From the NCBI GenBank assembly GCA_905372275.1, contig CAJPON010000003.1, forward strand, positions 43,602 to 107,601: a DNA stretch of 64,000 nt, given 5' to 3'. The stretch comes from Candidatus Saccharimonadota bacterium (GTDB taxonomy: Bacteria; Patescibacteriota; Saccharimonadia; Saccharimonadales; Saccharimonadaceae). Position numbers and translations under genes: made by a program. A model generated the notes under the pieces. The model did not search any database, was not told where the DNA came from, and worked only from the letters and a program-made list of their open reading frames with translations. Shown here piece after piece: positions 27,849 to 36,838 of the stretch; position 1 is the stretch's first letter, and each line of letters starts with the position of its first letter.

Positions 27849-28622
27849 TCAAAACCTCAACGACATGCAAGTTAAGCTGCCGGTAATTTTCTCAAACTCG
27901 CTAGTATTGATCAGAATCACTTCGTAACCGCAATCGCGAATCTTTTGCTCAATTTTCGGGAAGCCTTCTGGCACGATTACCTTGCCATTTATCCACAAAC
28001 TATTCACTGCATAGTATTCATCGTCATCAACGACCAGCTTATTAAAGTTGGCAAAAGCTGGATGATTTTCGTAAGCTTTAGCGACAATTAAGTTGTTATT
28101 ATCTAAGTAGACCACATCGTCTTTCAGGTGTAGAATACCTGTCACTGGCACTGTTTCAGCGGTCATACCATGCTTCTCGAGAATTGCCGTGATTTGGTCG
28201 GCTGCCGCTTGATTGGTGCGGCCACTCAACCCGATGTAATAGTGGTCGCCTACCATCATGATATCACCTGGATCAGTTGTGCCTGGCTCGACAACTTGTT
28301 CAATGTCGTCATAGTAGCGTGCCAATGCTTCGCGTAAATCCGGCAGACTAGCTTCGCCACGACGACTCTCAGCACCAGGACGCGACAAAATTGCTACACC
28401 GCGCGGCGTACACAACGCATTATCCTCGATAAAAACACTGTCTGGATAATCTTCGTTGGCCTCTAGAACCGTCACTTCCAAACCGCATTCGCGCAAAATC
28501 TCGACATAGCGATCATGCTGCTGCAATGCTAAATCATAGTCTGGCTTGCCCATTTCTGGCGTTTGGCTGATACCATCAATCAAACTATGTGACGGACGGC
28601 GAACAATGGCATACTTAAACAT
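27849..28622 (-). CDS. ddaH: Dimethylarginine dimethylaminohydrolase (DDAH)-like
   Basis: 257 residues, the usual DDAH length and clearly shorter than ArcA. Substrate-binding acids in DSVFIEDNAL (about 61-70), catalytic His165 in GILHLKDDV, and catalytic Cys252 in GSLTCMSLRF are visible. The family converts N-omega-methylated arginines to citrulline and methylamines. The C-terminus is Cys-containing and short, as in the bacterial enzymes. It could be another guanidine-modifying hydrolase. It sits between arcD and arcC, so its citrulline could enter the same pathway. Confidence 0.85.
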   Translation of the reverse strand: MFKYAIVRRPSHSLIDGISQTPEMGKPDYDLALQQHDRYVEILRECGLEVTVLEANEDYPDSVFIEDNALCTPRGVAILSRPGAESRRGEASLPDLREALARYYDDIEQVVEPGTTDPGDIMMVGDHYYIGLSGRTNQAAADQITAILEKHGMTAETVPVTGILHLKDDVVYLDNNNLIVAKAYENHPAFANFNKLVVDDDEYYAVNSLWINGKVIVPEGFPKIEQKIRDCGYEVILINTSEFEKITGSLTCMSLRF

Positions 28623-28646
28623 TTTTTCTCCTTCATTTGGTAAAAC

Positions 28647-28672
28647 GGGCGCGCTGTATTTCAGGCGCGCCC
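28647..28672 (-). terminator. Intercistronic GC hairpin between arcD and ddaH
   Basis: A perfect 8-base inverted repeat GGGCGCGC / GCGCGCCC (28647-28654 and 28665-28672) is followed on the minus strand by GTTTTA. It may end part of the transcripts after arcD, or protect the mRNA end, and so set the ratio of arcAB-arcD to ddaH-arcC. Confidence 0.65.
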
Positions 28673-28685
28673 ATTTTATTTATTA

Positions 28686-30167
28686 TCATTGACCGATTAA
28701 ATCGGCGATTTTAATACCTAACGTATCATCCAGCGCACCAGTCAGTAGTTGCTGTACTGCGTAGGCAAATAACGCAATCACGACAACCGCCAAAAGCAGT
28801 TCGTATAGCGTGAAAATCTTCTTGCGATTCTTGATCTGCATCAAGACGTAGACCAACATACCTGGTGCGTACAAGAACACTGTTATGAGCAGATATTGCA
28901 TACCAGCCGCATACACTAGCCACACTGCGTAAACACTAGCCATCACACCCACAAAGATATTAAAGGCGCGGTACTTAACGGTTTTCTTCTCTTGCAGAGA
29001 AACTTTCAATTGATAAAACGCCGTCAGAGCATACGGGATCAAGATAGCCGAAGTGGCAATCGAAATACCAATATTATAGGCTGAGCCTTCAGTTCCAGGG
29101 ATTGTCAGCAGGAATATCTGTACCAGGATGTTAGTAACCAACAGCGACACTACTGGCGCGCCAACTTTATTTTCTTTGGCGAATATCGACGGGAAAGTCT
29201 TATTCTTAGCCGCCTGATACGGTAGTTCGGCAGCAAACATCGTCCAAGCTAGCCAACCGCCCAAAACTGCGATCATCAAGCCGATATTAACCAGCCAAGC
29301 GCCCCACGGGCCAACCAAGCGTTCCAACAACATCGACATTGCCGGACTATCTAGTGCAGCCAAATCTTTCTGGGTCGCTACACCAAAAGCCAGCACCGTC
29401 ATCAGCACATAAATCGAAAGCACGCCAGCAAAACCGATCAACGTTGCCTTGATGATATCGCTACGCTTCTTGGCGTGACCTGAAAATACAACTGCACCCT
29501 CGATACCGATAAACACCCAGACGGTAACCAGCATCATATTCTTGACCTGCTCAATCACAGCGCCCATATCAAAGTTGTTGCCGGCTAAGCCCCAAAGGTC
29601 TTGGTTAAACAAGCCAACCTTGAACGACAAGAATATCGCTAGCAAAAAGATCGCAAGCGGGATTAATTTCGCCGCCGTCACCAAAGCATTAATGAAGCTT
29701 GCCGTTTTGACACCTTTAAGGATTAATAAATGAACGCTCCACAGCAGTACCGACATACCAACCACTGACGCCCAGTTTTGGCCTTTACCAAACAAGTCTG
29801 GAAAGAAATAACCAAGCGCCGAGAAAACGGCTACTGCATAAGCAATATTACCAATCCAAGCAGAAATCCAGTAACCCCACGCCGAATTAAAGCCAACATA
29901 CTTGCCAAAGCCAGCCTCAGCGTAGCTATACACGCCAGCATTAAGTTTCGGCTTTTTGATAGTCAGGTTGCGGAAACTGAGAATCAGGAATATCATTCCA
30001 ACGCCCGTAATCAGCCACGCAATAATCGTCGCCAGCGGACCAGCCGCCTCAGCCGTACCTTGAACAAGGTTAAAGATACCTGCACCGATCATACTGCCGA
30101 CCACTAAGCCAGTCAGCGACCAGAGTCCTAACCCGTCCTTTTTTCTTGCTAATTGTTTGATTGCCAT
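28686..30167 (-). CDS. arcD: Arginine/ornithine antiporter, APC family
   Basis: 493 residues with about 12-13 helices. The first helix carries the APC signature GLVVGSMIGAGIFNL; GVYSYAEAGFGKYVGFNSAWGYW is typical of the basic amino acid antiporter branch. It exchanges external arginine for ornithine. GGAGG precedes the ATG. It follows the fused arcA-arcB gene by 27 bases, so supply, cleavage and export of product are coded together. Confidence 0.95.
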   Translation of the reverse strand: MAIKQLARKKDGLGLWSLTGLVVGSMIGAGIFNLVQGTAEAAGPLATIIAWLITGVGMIFLILSFRNLTIKKPKLNAGVYSYAEAGFGKYVGFNSAWGYWISAWIGNIAYAVAVFSALGYFFPDLFGKGQNWASVVGMSVLLWSVHLLILKGVKTASFINALVTAAKLIPLAIFLLAIFLSFKVGLFNQDLWGLAGNNFDMGAVIEQVKNMMLVTVWVFIGIEGAVVFSGHAKKRSDIIKATLIGFAGVLSIYVLMTVLAFGVATQKDLAALDSPAMSMLLERLVGPWGAWLVNIGLMIAVLGGWLAWTMFAAELPYQAAKNKTFPSIFAKENKVGAPVVSLLVTNILVQIFLLTIPGTEGSAYNIGISIATSAILIPYALTAFYQLKVSLQEKKTVKYRAFNIFVGVMASVYAVWLVYAAGMQYLLITVFLYAPGMLVYVLMQIKNRKKIFTLYELLLAVVVIALFAYAVQQLLTGALDDTLGIKIADLIGQ

Positions 30168-30194
30168 TTTGTTCGAGCCTCCTTCAACTCGGAT

Positions 30195-32564
30195 TTATAG
30201 CGTCAATGCCATCACAGCCTTGATAGTGTGCATGCGGTTTTCAGCCTCGTCAAAGACAACGCTGTGCTCGCCGCTAAAGACCTCGTCAGTGACCTCCATC
30301 GAGTCAAGACCGAATTGATCGTGAATCTTCTGGCCAGTCTCGGTATTAAGGTCATGGAATGATGGCAAACAATGCAAGAATTTGACGTTCGGGTTATGCG
30401 TCTCGGCTAACATTTGTGCATTGACCTGGTACGGCTTGAGAAGGGCAATTCGCTCAGCGAACTTGTCTTCCTCACCCATTGATACCCAGACATCAGTGTA
30501 AATAGCGTCAGCCCCTTCTAGTGCTTCGGCACGGTTATCAGTGATCGTAATCTTTGCGCCAGTTTCCATAGCAATTGAACGTGCTAGGCTAACTAGATCG
30601 CCCGACGGATGCAGCTGTCGCGGCGCCAAAATACGGAAGTCAACACCCATTTTGGCCGCACCAATCAGCAAGCTATTTGCCATATTATTGCGTCCGTCGC
30701 CAACGAAGACCAGCTTAGCGCCGTTGAGCTTGCCGACATGCTCCTCAATAGTCATGAAGTCTGCCAGAATCTGCGTCGGATGGAAAGTATCCGTCAAACC
30801 ATTCCAGACTGGTACGCCAGCATATTTGGCTAACGCTTCGACATTGGAATGCTTAAAGCCGCGGAATTCAATACCGTCAAACATGCGGCCCAGTACCTTA
30901 GCAGTATCTTCAACTGACTCTTTTCTGCCTAGCTGAATATCGTCTTTACCGAGAAATTCTGGTGCCACACCCAAATCGTTAGCAGCCACTGTAAAGGCGC
31001 AGCGGGTTCGCGTCGATGTCTTTTCAAAGAGCAAAGCCACTTGTTTGCCCTCGTGAATACGGTGTGCTTTACCCGCTTTCTTTTGTTGTTTGAGGTCGTG
31101 TGCTGTATCAAGCATCAGCCGAATATCGCTTGGCGAGAAGTCTTTCAAAGTCAAGAAAGAGCGACCCTTCAAACTGGTAGGCAACTTAGCCACCGCCGTA
31201 GTAGTTGAATCTGTAGTTACTGGCACCACTTTGCGCACGTGCTCCTCTTGAATCATTGGTACCGCCAAGGTGGCTGCCAGCGAACGCTCCGCCGAAGTAA
31301 CTCTATCAGTAACTTGCTCGTTATCCAGGTCTTCGCGCACCAGCGGCATACTCATACAGCGCGGGCCGCCGCGGCCGCGACCGAGTTCTGAACCGCTGAC
31401 CTCAATAACTTCGACGCCAGCCTCGCGCAATTTAGCATTAGTGACATAATTACGGTCGTAAGTCACCACCACGCCCGGCGCAATCGCCAAAGTATTCGAA
31501 CCGTCGTTCCATTGCTCGCGAGCTGCTGCAATCTCATCGCCGCCACCGCATTCAATCAGGTTAATCTTTGGCAAATGCAGCGCTTCGCACAACGCTTTTT
31601 CAAGATCATGCTGCTTGGTGATCTTCGGATAAGCTTGCCCTTCAACTTTTTCGAGGATAAACAGATTCATCTTGCCTTCAAAGTCACGAATCTCCGGATG
31701 GATCGTGAACTTATCGTAATCGATCATAGTGAAGACTGTATCTAGGTGCATGAATGCGTGGCTCTTCGGAATCTCGAGAGCGATAATTTTCTTGAAGTTA
31801 GAATCAGCGAACAACTCAGTTGCCATTTTCTCGATTGCCTCGGCGGTAGTGCGCTCGCTGATACCGATGGCCATGGCTTCGCTGTTCAACACCAGCTCGT
31901 CGCCGCCCTCCATCGAGAACTTCTCGTCGCGATTATACCAAACTGGAATATCGTGGCCGGCAAAGCGCGGATGATGATCGATGATATAGCGCATGAACAG
32001 CGACTCGCGGCGGCGGGCCGGCCAATGCATCTTATTGATGGTCAAGCCGTTGCCAATCGTAGCAGCTGGATCGCGCGTGAAGTACAAATTCGGCATTGGA
32101 TCTAGGTAAAATGGATAATGGTCTTGCTCAACCATATCGTGCAGCTGCTGGTGATGCTCTGGCGGTAGAGAAATCTCGTCTTTGCGCACACCGGCCATAA
32201 TTTTGCGCACCATCTTGTTGGTCGGCATCGACAATAGGTAATCGCGCAGACTTTGAGTCACTCGACGCGAATCTTGTTTGGAAGCTGCTAGCATTTCGTC
32301 GACAAATTCTGCTTTCAAATTATCGCTGTTTAATGCCTCTGTTACCAATTCGTCCAAATACAGCACTTCGACGCCATGGTCGCGCAGAACGTTGGCAAAT
32401 TCATCATGCTCTTCTTGCGCCACCTTCAGGTGCGGAATATCGTCGAACAATAAGTCCTTGAGATAATCAGGGGTAAGGTTCTCGAGCTCCTCGCCCGGCC
32501 GGTGCAACAGTACGGTCTTTAGTACACCTATTTCAGAATTGATTTGCAATGGTTTTTGATTCAC
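30195..32564 (-). CDS. arcA-arcB: Fused arginine deiminase - ornithine carbamoyltransferase
   Basis: 789 residues from GTG 32564, which has GGAGG 5 bases before it; another GTG 6 bases earlier overlaps that site. Residues 1-411 are ArcA: PNLYFTRDPAATIGNG, SMEGGDELVLN, HLDTVFTMID, and nucleophile Cys403 in GPRCMSMPLVRED. A linker of about 50 residues (412-465) includes TTDSTTTAVAK. Residues 466-789 are ornithine carbamoyltransferase: STRTR (517-521), HPTQ, and HCLP. Arginine becomes citrulline, then ornithine and carbamoyl phosphate. No stop or frameshift separates the parts. Both active sites look complete. Confidence 0.95.
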   Translation of the reverse strand: MNQKPLQINSEIGVLKTVLLHRPGEELENLTPDYLKDLLFDDIPHLKVAQEEHDEFANVLRDHGVEVLYLDELVTEALNSDNLKAEFVDEMLAASKQDSRRVTQSLRDYLLSMPTNKMVRKIMAGVRKDEISLPPEHHQQLHDMVEQDHYPFYLDPMPNLYFTRDPAATIGNGLTINKMHWPARRRESLFMRYIIDHHPRFAGHDIPVWYNRDEKFSMEGGDELVLNSEAMAIGISERTTAEAIEKMATELFADSNFKKIIALEIPKSHAFMHLDTVFTMIDYDKFTIHPEIRDFEGKMNLFILEKVEGQAYPKITKQHDLEKALCEALHLPKINLIECGGGDEIAAAREQWNDGSNTLAIAPGVVVTYDRNYVTNAKLREAGVEVIEVSGSELGRGRGGPRCMSMPLVREDLDNEQVTDRVTSAERSLAATLAVPMIQEEHVRKVVPVTTDSTTTAVAKLPTSLKGRSFLTLKDFSPSDIRLMLDTAHDLKQQKKAGKAHRIHEGKQVALLFEKTSTRTRCAFTVAANDLGVAPEFLGKDDIQLGRKESVEDTAKVLGRMFDGIEFRGFKHSNVEALAKYAGVPVWNGLTDTFHPTQILADFMTIEEHVGKLNGAKLVFVGDGRNNMANSLLIGAAKMGVDFRILAPRQLHPSGDLVSLARSIAMETGAKITITDNRAEALEGADAIYTDVWVSMGEEDKFAERIALLKPYQVNAQMLAETHNPNVKFLHCLPSFHDLNTETGQKIHDQFGLDSMEVTDEVFSGEHSVVFDEAENRMHTIKAVMALTL

Positions 32565-32619
32565 GCCCACCTCCGCTATGATCTAAATGATTCATTGTTT
32601 ATTTACTTATATAGTTTTC

Positions 32620-32647
32620 ATTATATAGATTTATGCCGCTTATGCAA
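32620..32647 (-). promoter_or_regulatory. Promoter of the arginine operon
   Basis: On the minus strand TTGCAT (32642-32647) and TATAAT (32620-32625) are separated by 16 bases. The start codon is about 55 bases downstream, giving a conventional leader with a GGAGG site. I see no clear ArgR box. Confidence 0.7.
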
Positions 32648-32664
32648 GCCTTTTCTCGACCGAA

Positions 32665-35600
32665 TCAAGTGGTTGGTGCCGTCCAATATTGCTGAATGAT
32701 AGATTGTACCTGCGTTGGCTGATTTATTACAGCTTGCTCCCAAGTCATGCCAGTGTCTTTTTGGAAAGAAGACATGGCTTGAATGAGACTATCGACCTGA
32801 GTATGCGTAATAACACTGCCGTTAGCCGACTTGAAAGTCTCAATTTTGTAATTATCGCTGCTATACCACGAACTAACCGTAATAGCGTCAAGCGAGCCTG
32901 GCATGCGGAGGCGGAGGTCGTTATTCACACGCTCAAAAACAACGCTAATTGGTTCATATTCTAGGCGAACTTTGTCAGCTTCGCCATCAATATCCATAAT
33001 GTAATCTTCCCCGTCTCCCTTGTTGAAGATATAGGTATCATTGCCAGTGCCACCATAAAGAGAGTCGCTACCTTGTCCGCCAATGAGAGTATCGTTACCA
33101 TCATCGCCCTCAAGGTAATCAACGCCAGAACCACCATCAAGAACGTCATTGCCTCCACCACCGTAAAGATCGTCTCTACCAGTACCGCCATAAAGAAAAT
33201 CGTCACCTAAATAGCCATACATATTGTCATTACCTTCACCACCGTAGAGAGTGTCGTTGCCAGCATCACCGTTTAAATGATCATCGCCAGCATCGCCATA
33301 GACAAAATCATCAGCCGCAGTCCCATAAAGCGAATCTGATTTGTCGCTTCCGATAATAGCATCTCTGTTAGCAGAATAAACTATTCTGGCTAGCTCTGGT
33401 GATTTGGCGGCAAAATGATTGCAAAAATGCAATAAATTCGTATCATTGCTCAAACCAGACCCATAAACAACCCGCAAAAAGTCAGCCAACAATTGTTTTC
33501 CAAAAACACTATCGTTATCGATAGCCTTATCTATGTCATTAATAACATCAGCAAACTCAATTACAGCTCCGGATTCTCCAATTTTGTAATTAACCCTACT
33601 GACAATGTCCTTCAAATAAGTGGCGCTGGCCATTGCAGCGTATAATCTATCGACCAACTTATAATAAGCTTTTTGCAGCAGCGACGCTGCGTTCGCATTA
33701 GGGTTCGCGCCATTAGTCCCAGCAAAATTCATGCCCATAAATTTTTCGAGAACTGCCAGCTGTCTAGCGTCAACAAGTCCACCGCGACCTTTAGGGTCTA
33801 GCTTGTCAGCACCCACCCATTTATAAACAATATTTGTAAACAACTCATCGCGAGCGGCAGCGTCTTTAGTCTCCAAAAATTCCAACACCATCTTTTTTAG
33901 CTGCCCGCTCTCATCTTTCGCCATAGCTATACGCAGCGAAGAAACATTACCCGCGCCTTGTAAATCAGGCAATACTGCGATATCGTCTGGTATGGTAACC
34001 GAGTCACCAAACGTATCAAGAGAACTCACGGTGTCTCTATTCAATAAATATTCTCCAATTTGCCCGTCGCTACCGTCAGTTTTCACAAAACTACCCAAAC
34101 GGCGTTGAATATTGCCCATAGCATCAGCTGCGCCCGTAACCGTCGAATTGAGGTTAATAGCTTTGATACCAACATCGGCTAGTGATTTCATCTCTTCGGC
34201 TTGCGATACACCATCTCTGTTCAAATCCTGCCACACCTTCAACTTGAGATAAACAATATCACTGGCGTCTATTTTGCCGTCCTTATTATCATCAAATTCA
34301 CGCAGCGCCTCAAACCCGCTCGTCGCGCGAGTACCATTAGACAACAATGTTTGATCACCAAATAACTCCTGTCCATTAGTTATCTTGCCGTCACCATCGC
34401 GGTCCAACACCAGCAAACCATCATTGGCATCAATCCAAGCCGTCCTCTCGGCAAAGCCGTTGCTATCCAGGTCAAAATATACGTCTGATTGATCCAAGTT
34501 TGTAGTCGCTAAGCCGTCGCCGTTCAAATCTAGAATTAGCGGATCAACGCGTGCCGCAACCGTTGCGGAGCTGAACAGGTCGAAAATACCCTTCAAGTCA
34601 CCAGAGAATACGCTCCGCAAAAAGCTATAACTATTCCAAATACCGTCTGCTAGCAAATTACCAGCGGTATTAAAGAACTTACATACACCATCAGCACCGT
34701 GATACACCAAGCCGCCATACACATAAAACACAAATGCACCACCTTCAAGCGCTATTTTAGTACCACGCGTTAAATAGCCCATGTAAGAGATCCCGTAATC
34801 AGGCTGATTTGTAGTTGGCATCATTTTTCCGTCATCTGTCAACATATCAGACATCCCGTGATTCGCAGTAGGCACCATATTCTTGGCAATCTTCCCCATA
34901 GCGTTCAAACCATCAATAAATATTTTCAATGTTACTCCACCTCCGATAAACGGCATAAACGGACCACCCAACGCAACCATAGCTTGCATTTTATACATCG
35001 CTACAAGATCACTAGTCGTAGTGCTGTTAAGCTTAGAACGTACAATCTTGTTACTACCTATTCTTGCATCACTCCACAAATTACCAATAAAATCACTCTC
35101 ATTAGCATAATTTATAGACTTATCTTTGTAGTATTTGTAATCTATCTTTTGTCCAGTCACGCTCTCGATCAAATTAGCTACACCAGGTGCATTAAAAGTT
35201 GTAGATTTATGCCCTGTTTTGTATGTCATATATTGAGCCAAGGCTCCACCAAGAGAGTGGCCTGTAAATGTACATCCTGAATTCGAATGAGATGATAGCA
35301 CTCTATTAACAAACTGCTCAGCCTCGGTGAATTGGGCAGGTAGCCCTGTGGAAACACCGAAAGCTATTTGAGCATCAGCGTTAGCGATATCTTTGGCTGT
35401 ATCCATATATGTTTTAGGGTTTGAAGGATCGAAATCGGTGCCTTTGAAACTGAATACTATCTCACCCGTTTCAGGGTTCTGAAAGGCAGCGGCACGAAAG
35501 CCGGAAGAGGTGGAGACGGAGTCAAGGTATTTCCAAGAGCGGAGAGAACTGGCTTTCGATCTCAGAGAGGAATATTCTGGATGCGAGATATCCACATCTT

Positions 35601-35712
35601 TGTGCGGGGTAGATATAATGCTGTCGATAGATTCGCCCTTCTTGTCTCCAGAGAAATCAACATACGATAATTTACTTAGTGCTATATATTTTTCTAGATC
35701 TAATGACGACAT
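32665..35712 (-). CDS. RTX exoprotein with N-terminal class 3 lipase domain
   Basis: 1015 residues, no signal peptide. Residues 60-230 form a class 3 lipase-like domain with the nucleophile elbow GHSLGG (Ser153) and FSFKGTDF. A hydrophobic middle (about 240-380) follows. Residues 389-510 carry five Ca-binding loops such as DLNGDG, DRDGDGKI and DDNKDGKI. About twelve RTX nonapeptides of the GGxGxDxLx type fill residues 786-893. The C-terminal 120 residues resemble RTX secretion-signal regions. It is likely exported by the T1SS at 39964-43625 and may attack neighbour lipids. GGAGAGG precedes the ATG. Confidence 0.93.
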   Translation of the reverse strand: MSSLDLEKYIALSKLSYVDFSGDKKGESIDSIISTPHKDVDISHPEYSSLRSKASSLRSWKYLDSVSTSSGFRAAAFQNPETGEIVFSFKGTDFDPSNPKTYMDTAKDIANADAQIAFGVSTGLPAQFTEAEQFVNRVLSSHSNSGCTFTGHSLGGALAQYMTYKTGHKSTTFNAPGVANLIESVTGQKIDYKYYKDKSINYANESDFIGNLWSDARIGSNKIVRSKLNSTTTSDLVAMYKMQAMVALGGPFMPFIGGGVTLKIFIDGLNAMGKIAKNMVPTANHGMSDMLTDDGKMMPTTNQPDYGISYMGYLTRGTKIALEGGAFVFYVYGGLVYHGADGVCKFFNTAGNLLADGIWNSYSFLRSVFSGDLKGIFDLFSSATVAARVDPLILDLNGDGLATTNLDQSDVYFDLDSNGFAERTAWIDANDGLLVLDRDGDGKITNGQELFGDQTLLSNGTRATSGFEALREFDDNKDGKIDASDIVYLKLKVWQDLNRDGVSQAEEMKSLADVGIKAINLNSTVTGAADAMGNIQRRLGSFVKTDGSDGQIGEYLLNRDTVSSLDTFGDSVTIPDDIAVLPDLQGAGNVSSLRIAMAKDESGQLKKMVLEFLETKDAAARDELFTNIVYKWVGADKLDPKGRGGLVDARQLAVLEKFMGMNFAGTNGANPNANAASLLQKAYYKLVDRLYAAMASATYLKDIVSRVNYKIGESGAVIEFADVINDIDKAIDNDSVFGKQLLADFLRVVYGSGLSNDTNLLHFCNHFAAKSPELARIVYSANRDAIIGSDKSDSLYGTAADDFVYGDAGDDHLNGDAGNDTLYGGEGNDNMYGYLGDDFLYGGTGRDDLYGGGGNDVLDGGSGVDYLEGDDGNDTLIGGQGSDSLYGGTGNDTYIFNKGDGEDYIMDIDGEADKVRLEYEPISVVFERVNNDLRLRMPGSLDAITVSSWYSSDNYKIETFKSANGSVITHTQVDSLIQAMSSFQKDTGMTWEQAVINQPTQVQSIIQQYWTAPTT
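33034..33357 (-). repeat. Coding tandem repeats: RTX nonapeptides
   Basis: About twelve 27-base units encode glycine/aspartate nonapeptides (for example LYGGEGNDN, LYGGTGRDD, LYGGGGNDV). In RTX proteins these bind Ca after export and drive folding outside the cell. The repeats are diverged at DNA level. Confidence 0.92.
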
Positions 35713-35737
35713 AAAAACTTACCTCTCCTAAAACTTA

Positions 35738-36460
35738 TTAATTATTACGTTTCAAAAAACATCTAACAACTACTGCCTTATCCTGTACATTGATAATTTC
35801 TCTACCCGAGAGATTACAAGTAATTTCACTCTTTTTATTACGACTATTTATAGAATAAATTATAGAGCGAAAACCAATCCTCTGGCTATTAAGATAATTT
35901 ATGATATGTTGAACAGCCAAAATATCTTCGTCTGTAACACTATCACCAACTCTAGATATTTTAATGTTATAACTTACATCAGTGCCATTATTTGCAACTA
36001 TTTCTTTGTATGAAGGTAATGGTGCACGTATAGAATCTAGTATATTCTGCTCTGCACTCACTATAACAGAAACATTGATATCATGATCATGATCATCACG
36101 CACATCAGTCAGTTGCTTTTTTACGTTGGCCAACTCGGATCTAGACCATACAGAACTTGGATAATAGTCAGATAAACCATATTGTGTTTCTTTTACTATA
36201 AACTTCAGATTGCTGTCAGATTTAGGATATGCCTCAGCTGATAGTACACCATCTACACCAAAACCGCCTCCTGAATATTCAGGGTATTCTACAATAAATT
36301 CTTGTCCATACTTATGCTTAAGGTGATTACTTATTTGTATCTGTTTAAGAATTTTGTATCCAAATACAGACCAAAGATATAAGAGCATTGCTGCAACTAA
36401 CACGACTACAAATACATATTGTATTTTTTTGTACCGTATCATTTTTACTTCTTTTGGCAT
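35738..36460 (-). CDS. Membrane-anchored protein paired with the RTX lipase (putative immunity protein)
   Basis: 240 residues: a basic start, one helix (about residues 12-33), and an extracytoplasmic domain of about 200 residues. It is paralogous to the protein at 36839-37570: both have a KYGxEFI segment after the helix, a GxGVxG...AEAY-type stretch, ANxxDVxY, and a Cys-containing end. It lies 25 bases before the RTX lipase gene. No known family is recognised. Outward-facing anchored proteins next to lipase toxins are often immunity proteins; a chaperone or lipase modulator is also possible. Confidence 0.72.
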   Translation of the reverse strand: MPKEVKMIRYKKIQYVFVVVLVAAMLLYLWSVFGYKILKQIQISNHLKHKYGQEFIVEYPEYSGGGFGVDGVLSAEAYPKSDSNLKFIVKETQYGLSDYYPSSVWSRSELANVKKQLTDVRDDHDHDINVSVIVSAEQNILDSIRAPLPSYKEIVANNGTDVSYNIKISRVGDSVTDEDILAVQHIINYLNSQRIGFRSIIYSINSRNKKSEITCNLSGREIINVQDKAVVVRCFLKRNN

Positions 36461-36497
36461 AAATCCCTCAAAAATAAGTTAATGGTTTTGTTTTATC

Positions 36498-36833
36498 TTA
36501 AGAATAATCATAACACGACATAGTATAATTGGCTAAAATAATAGTTTTAGAAAAATCAAAATCGGTACCTTTGAAGCTGAAAACTATCTCACCCGTTTCA
36601 GGATTCTGAAAGGCAGCGGCACGAAAGCCGGAAGAGGTAGAAGTAAAGTCTATAAGTTTATAATCAGAAAGTGATGTGTGTAGTTCAATAGACGTACTGG
36701 AATCGCTATCTGAAATTATATTTTGATCTTTCTTTCCCAACATATCTCTAAGAGTTGTATTTTTATTAGTATTTGTATATTTCCCATAAGCGGCAGTGCT
36801 TAATGCTATGTACTGTTCTGGTGTTAGAGACAT
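36498..36833 (-). pseudogene. Truncated copy of the RTX lipase N-terminus
   Basis: 111 codons: the start MSLTPEQYIALSTAAYGKY resembles the start of the full lipase, and 29 consecutive residues (lipase residues 67-95, around SSGFRAAAFQNPETGEIVF) are identical. The frame then ends in TIILANYTMSCYDYS before the catalytic serine. The matching DNA (36572-36645 against 35447-35517) is almost identical, so it is a recent duplicate or was homogenised. A Shine-Dalgarno and ATG remain, so the short protein may still be made. Confidence 0.85.
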
Positions 36834-36838
36834 AGTAA

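Noticed and set aside
33034..33357. Regular 27-base repeats as a CRISPR-like or non-coding tandem array
   Set aside because: The repeats are in frame, diverged in third positions and code typical RTX nonapeptides.
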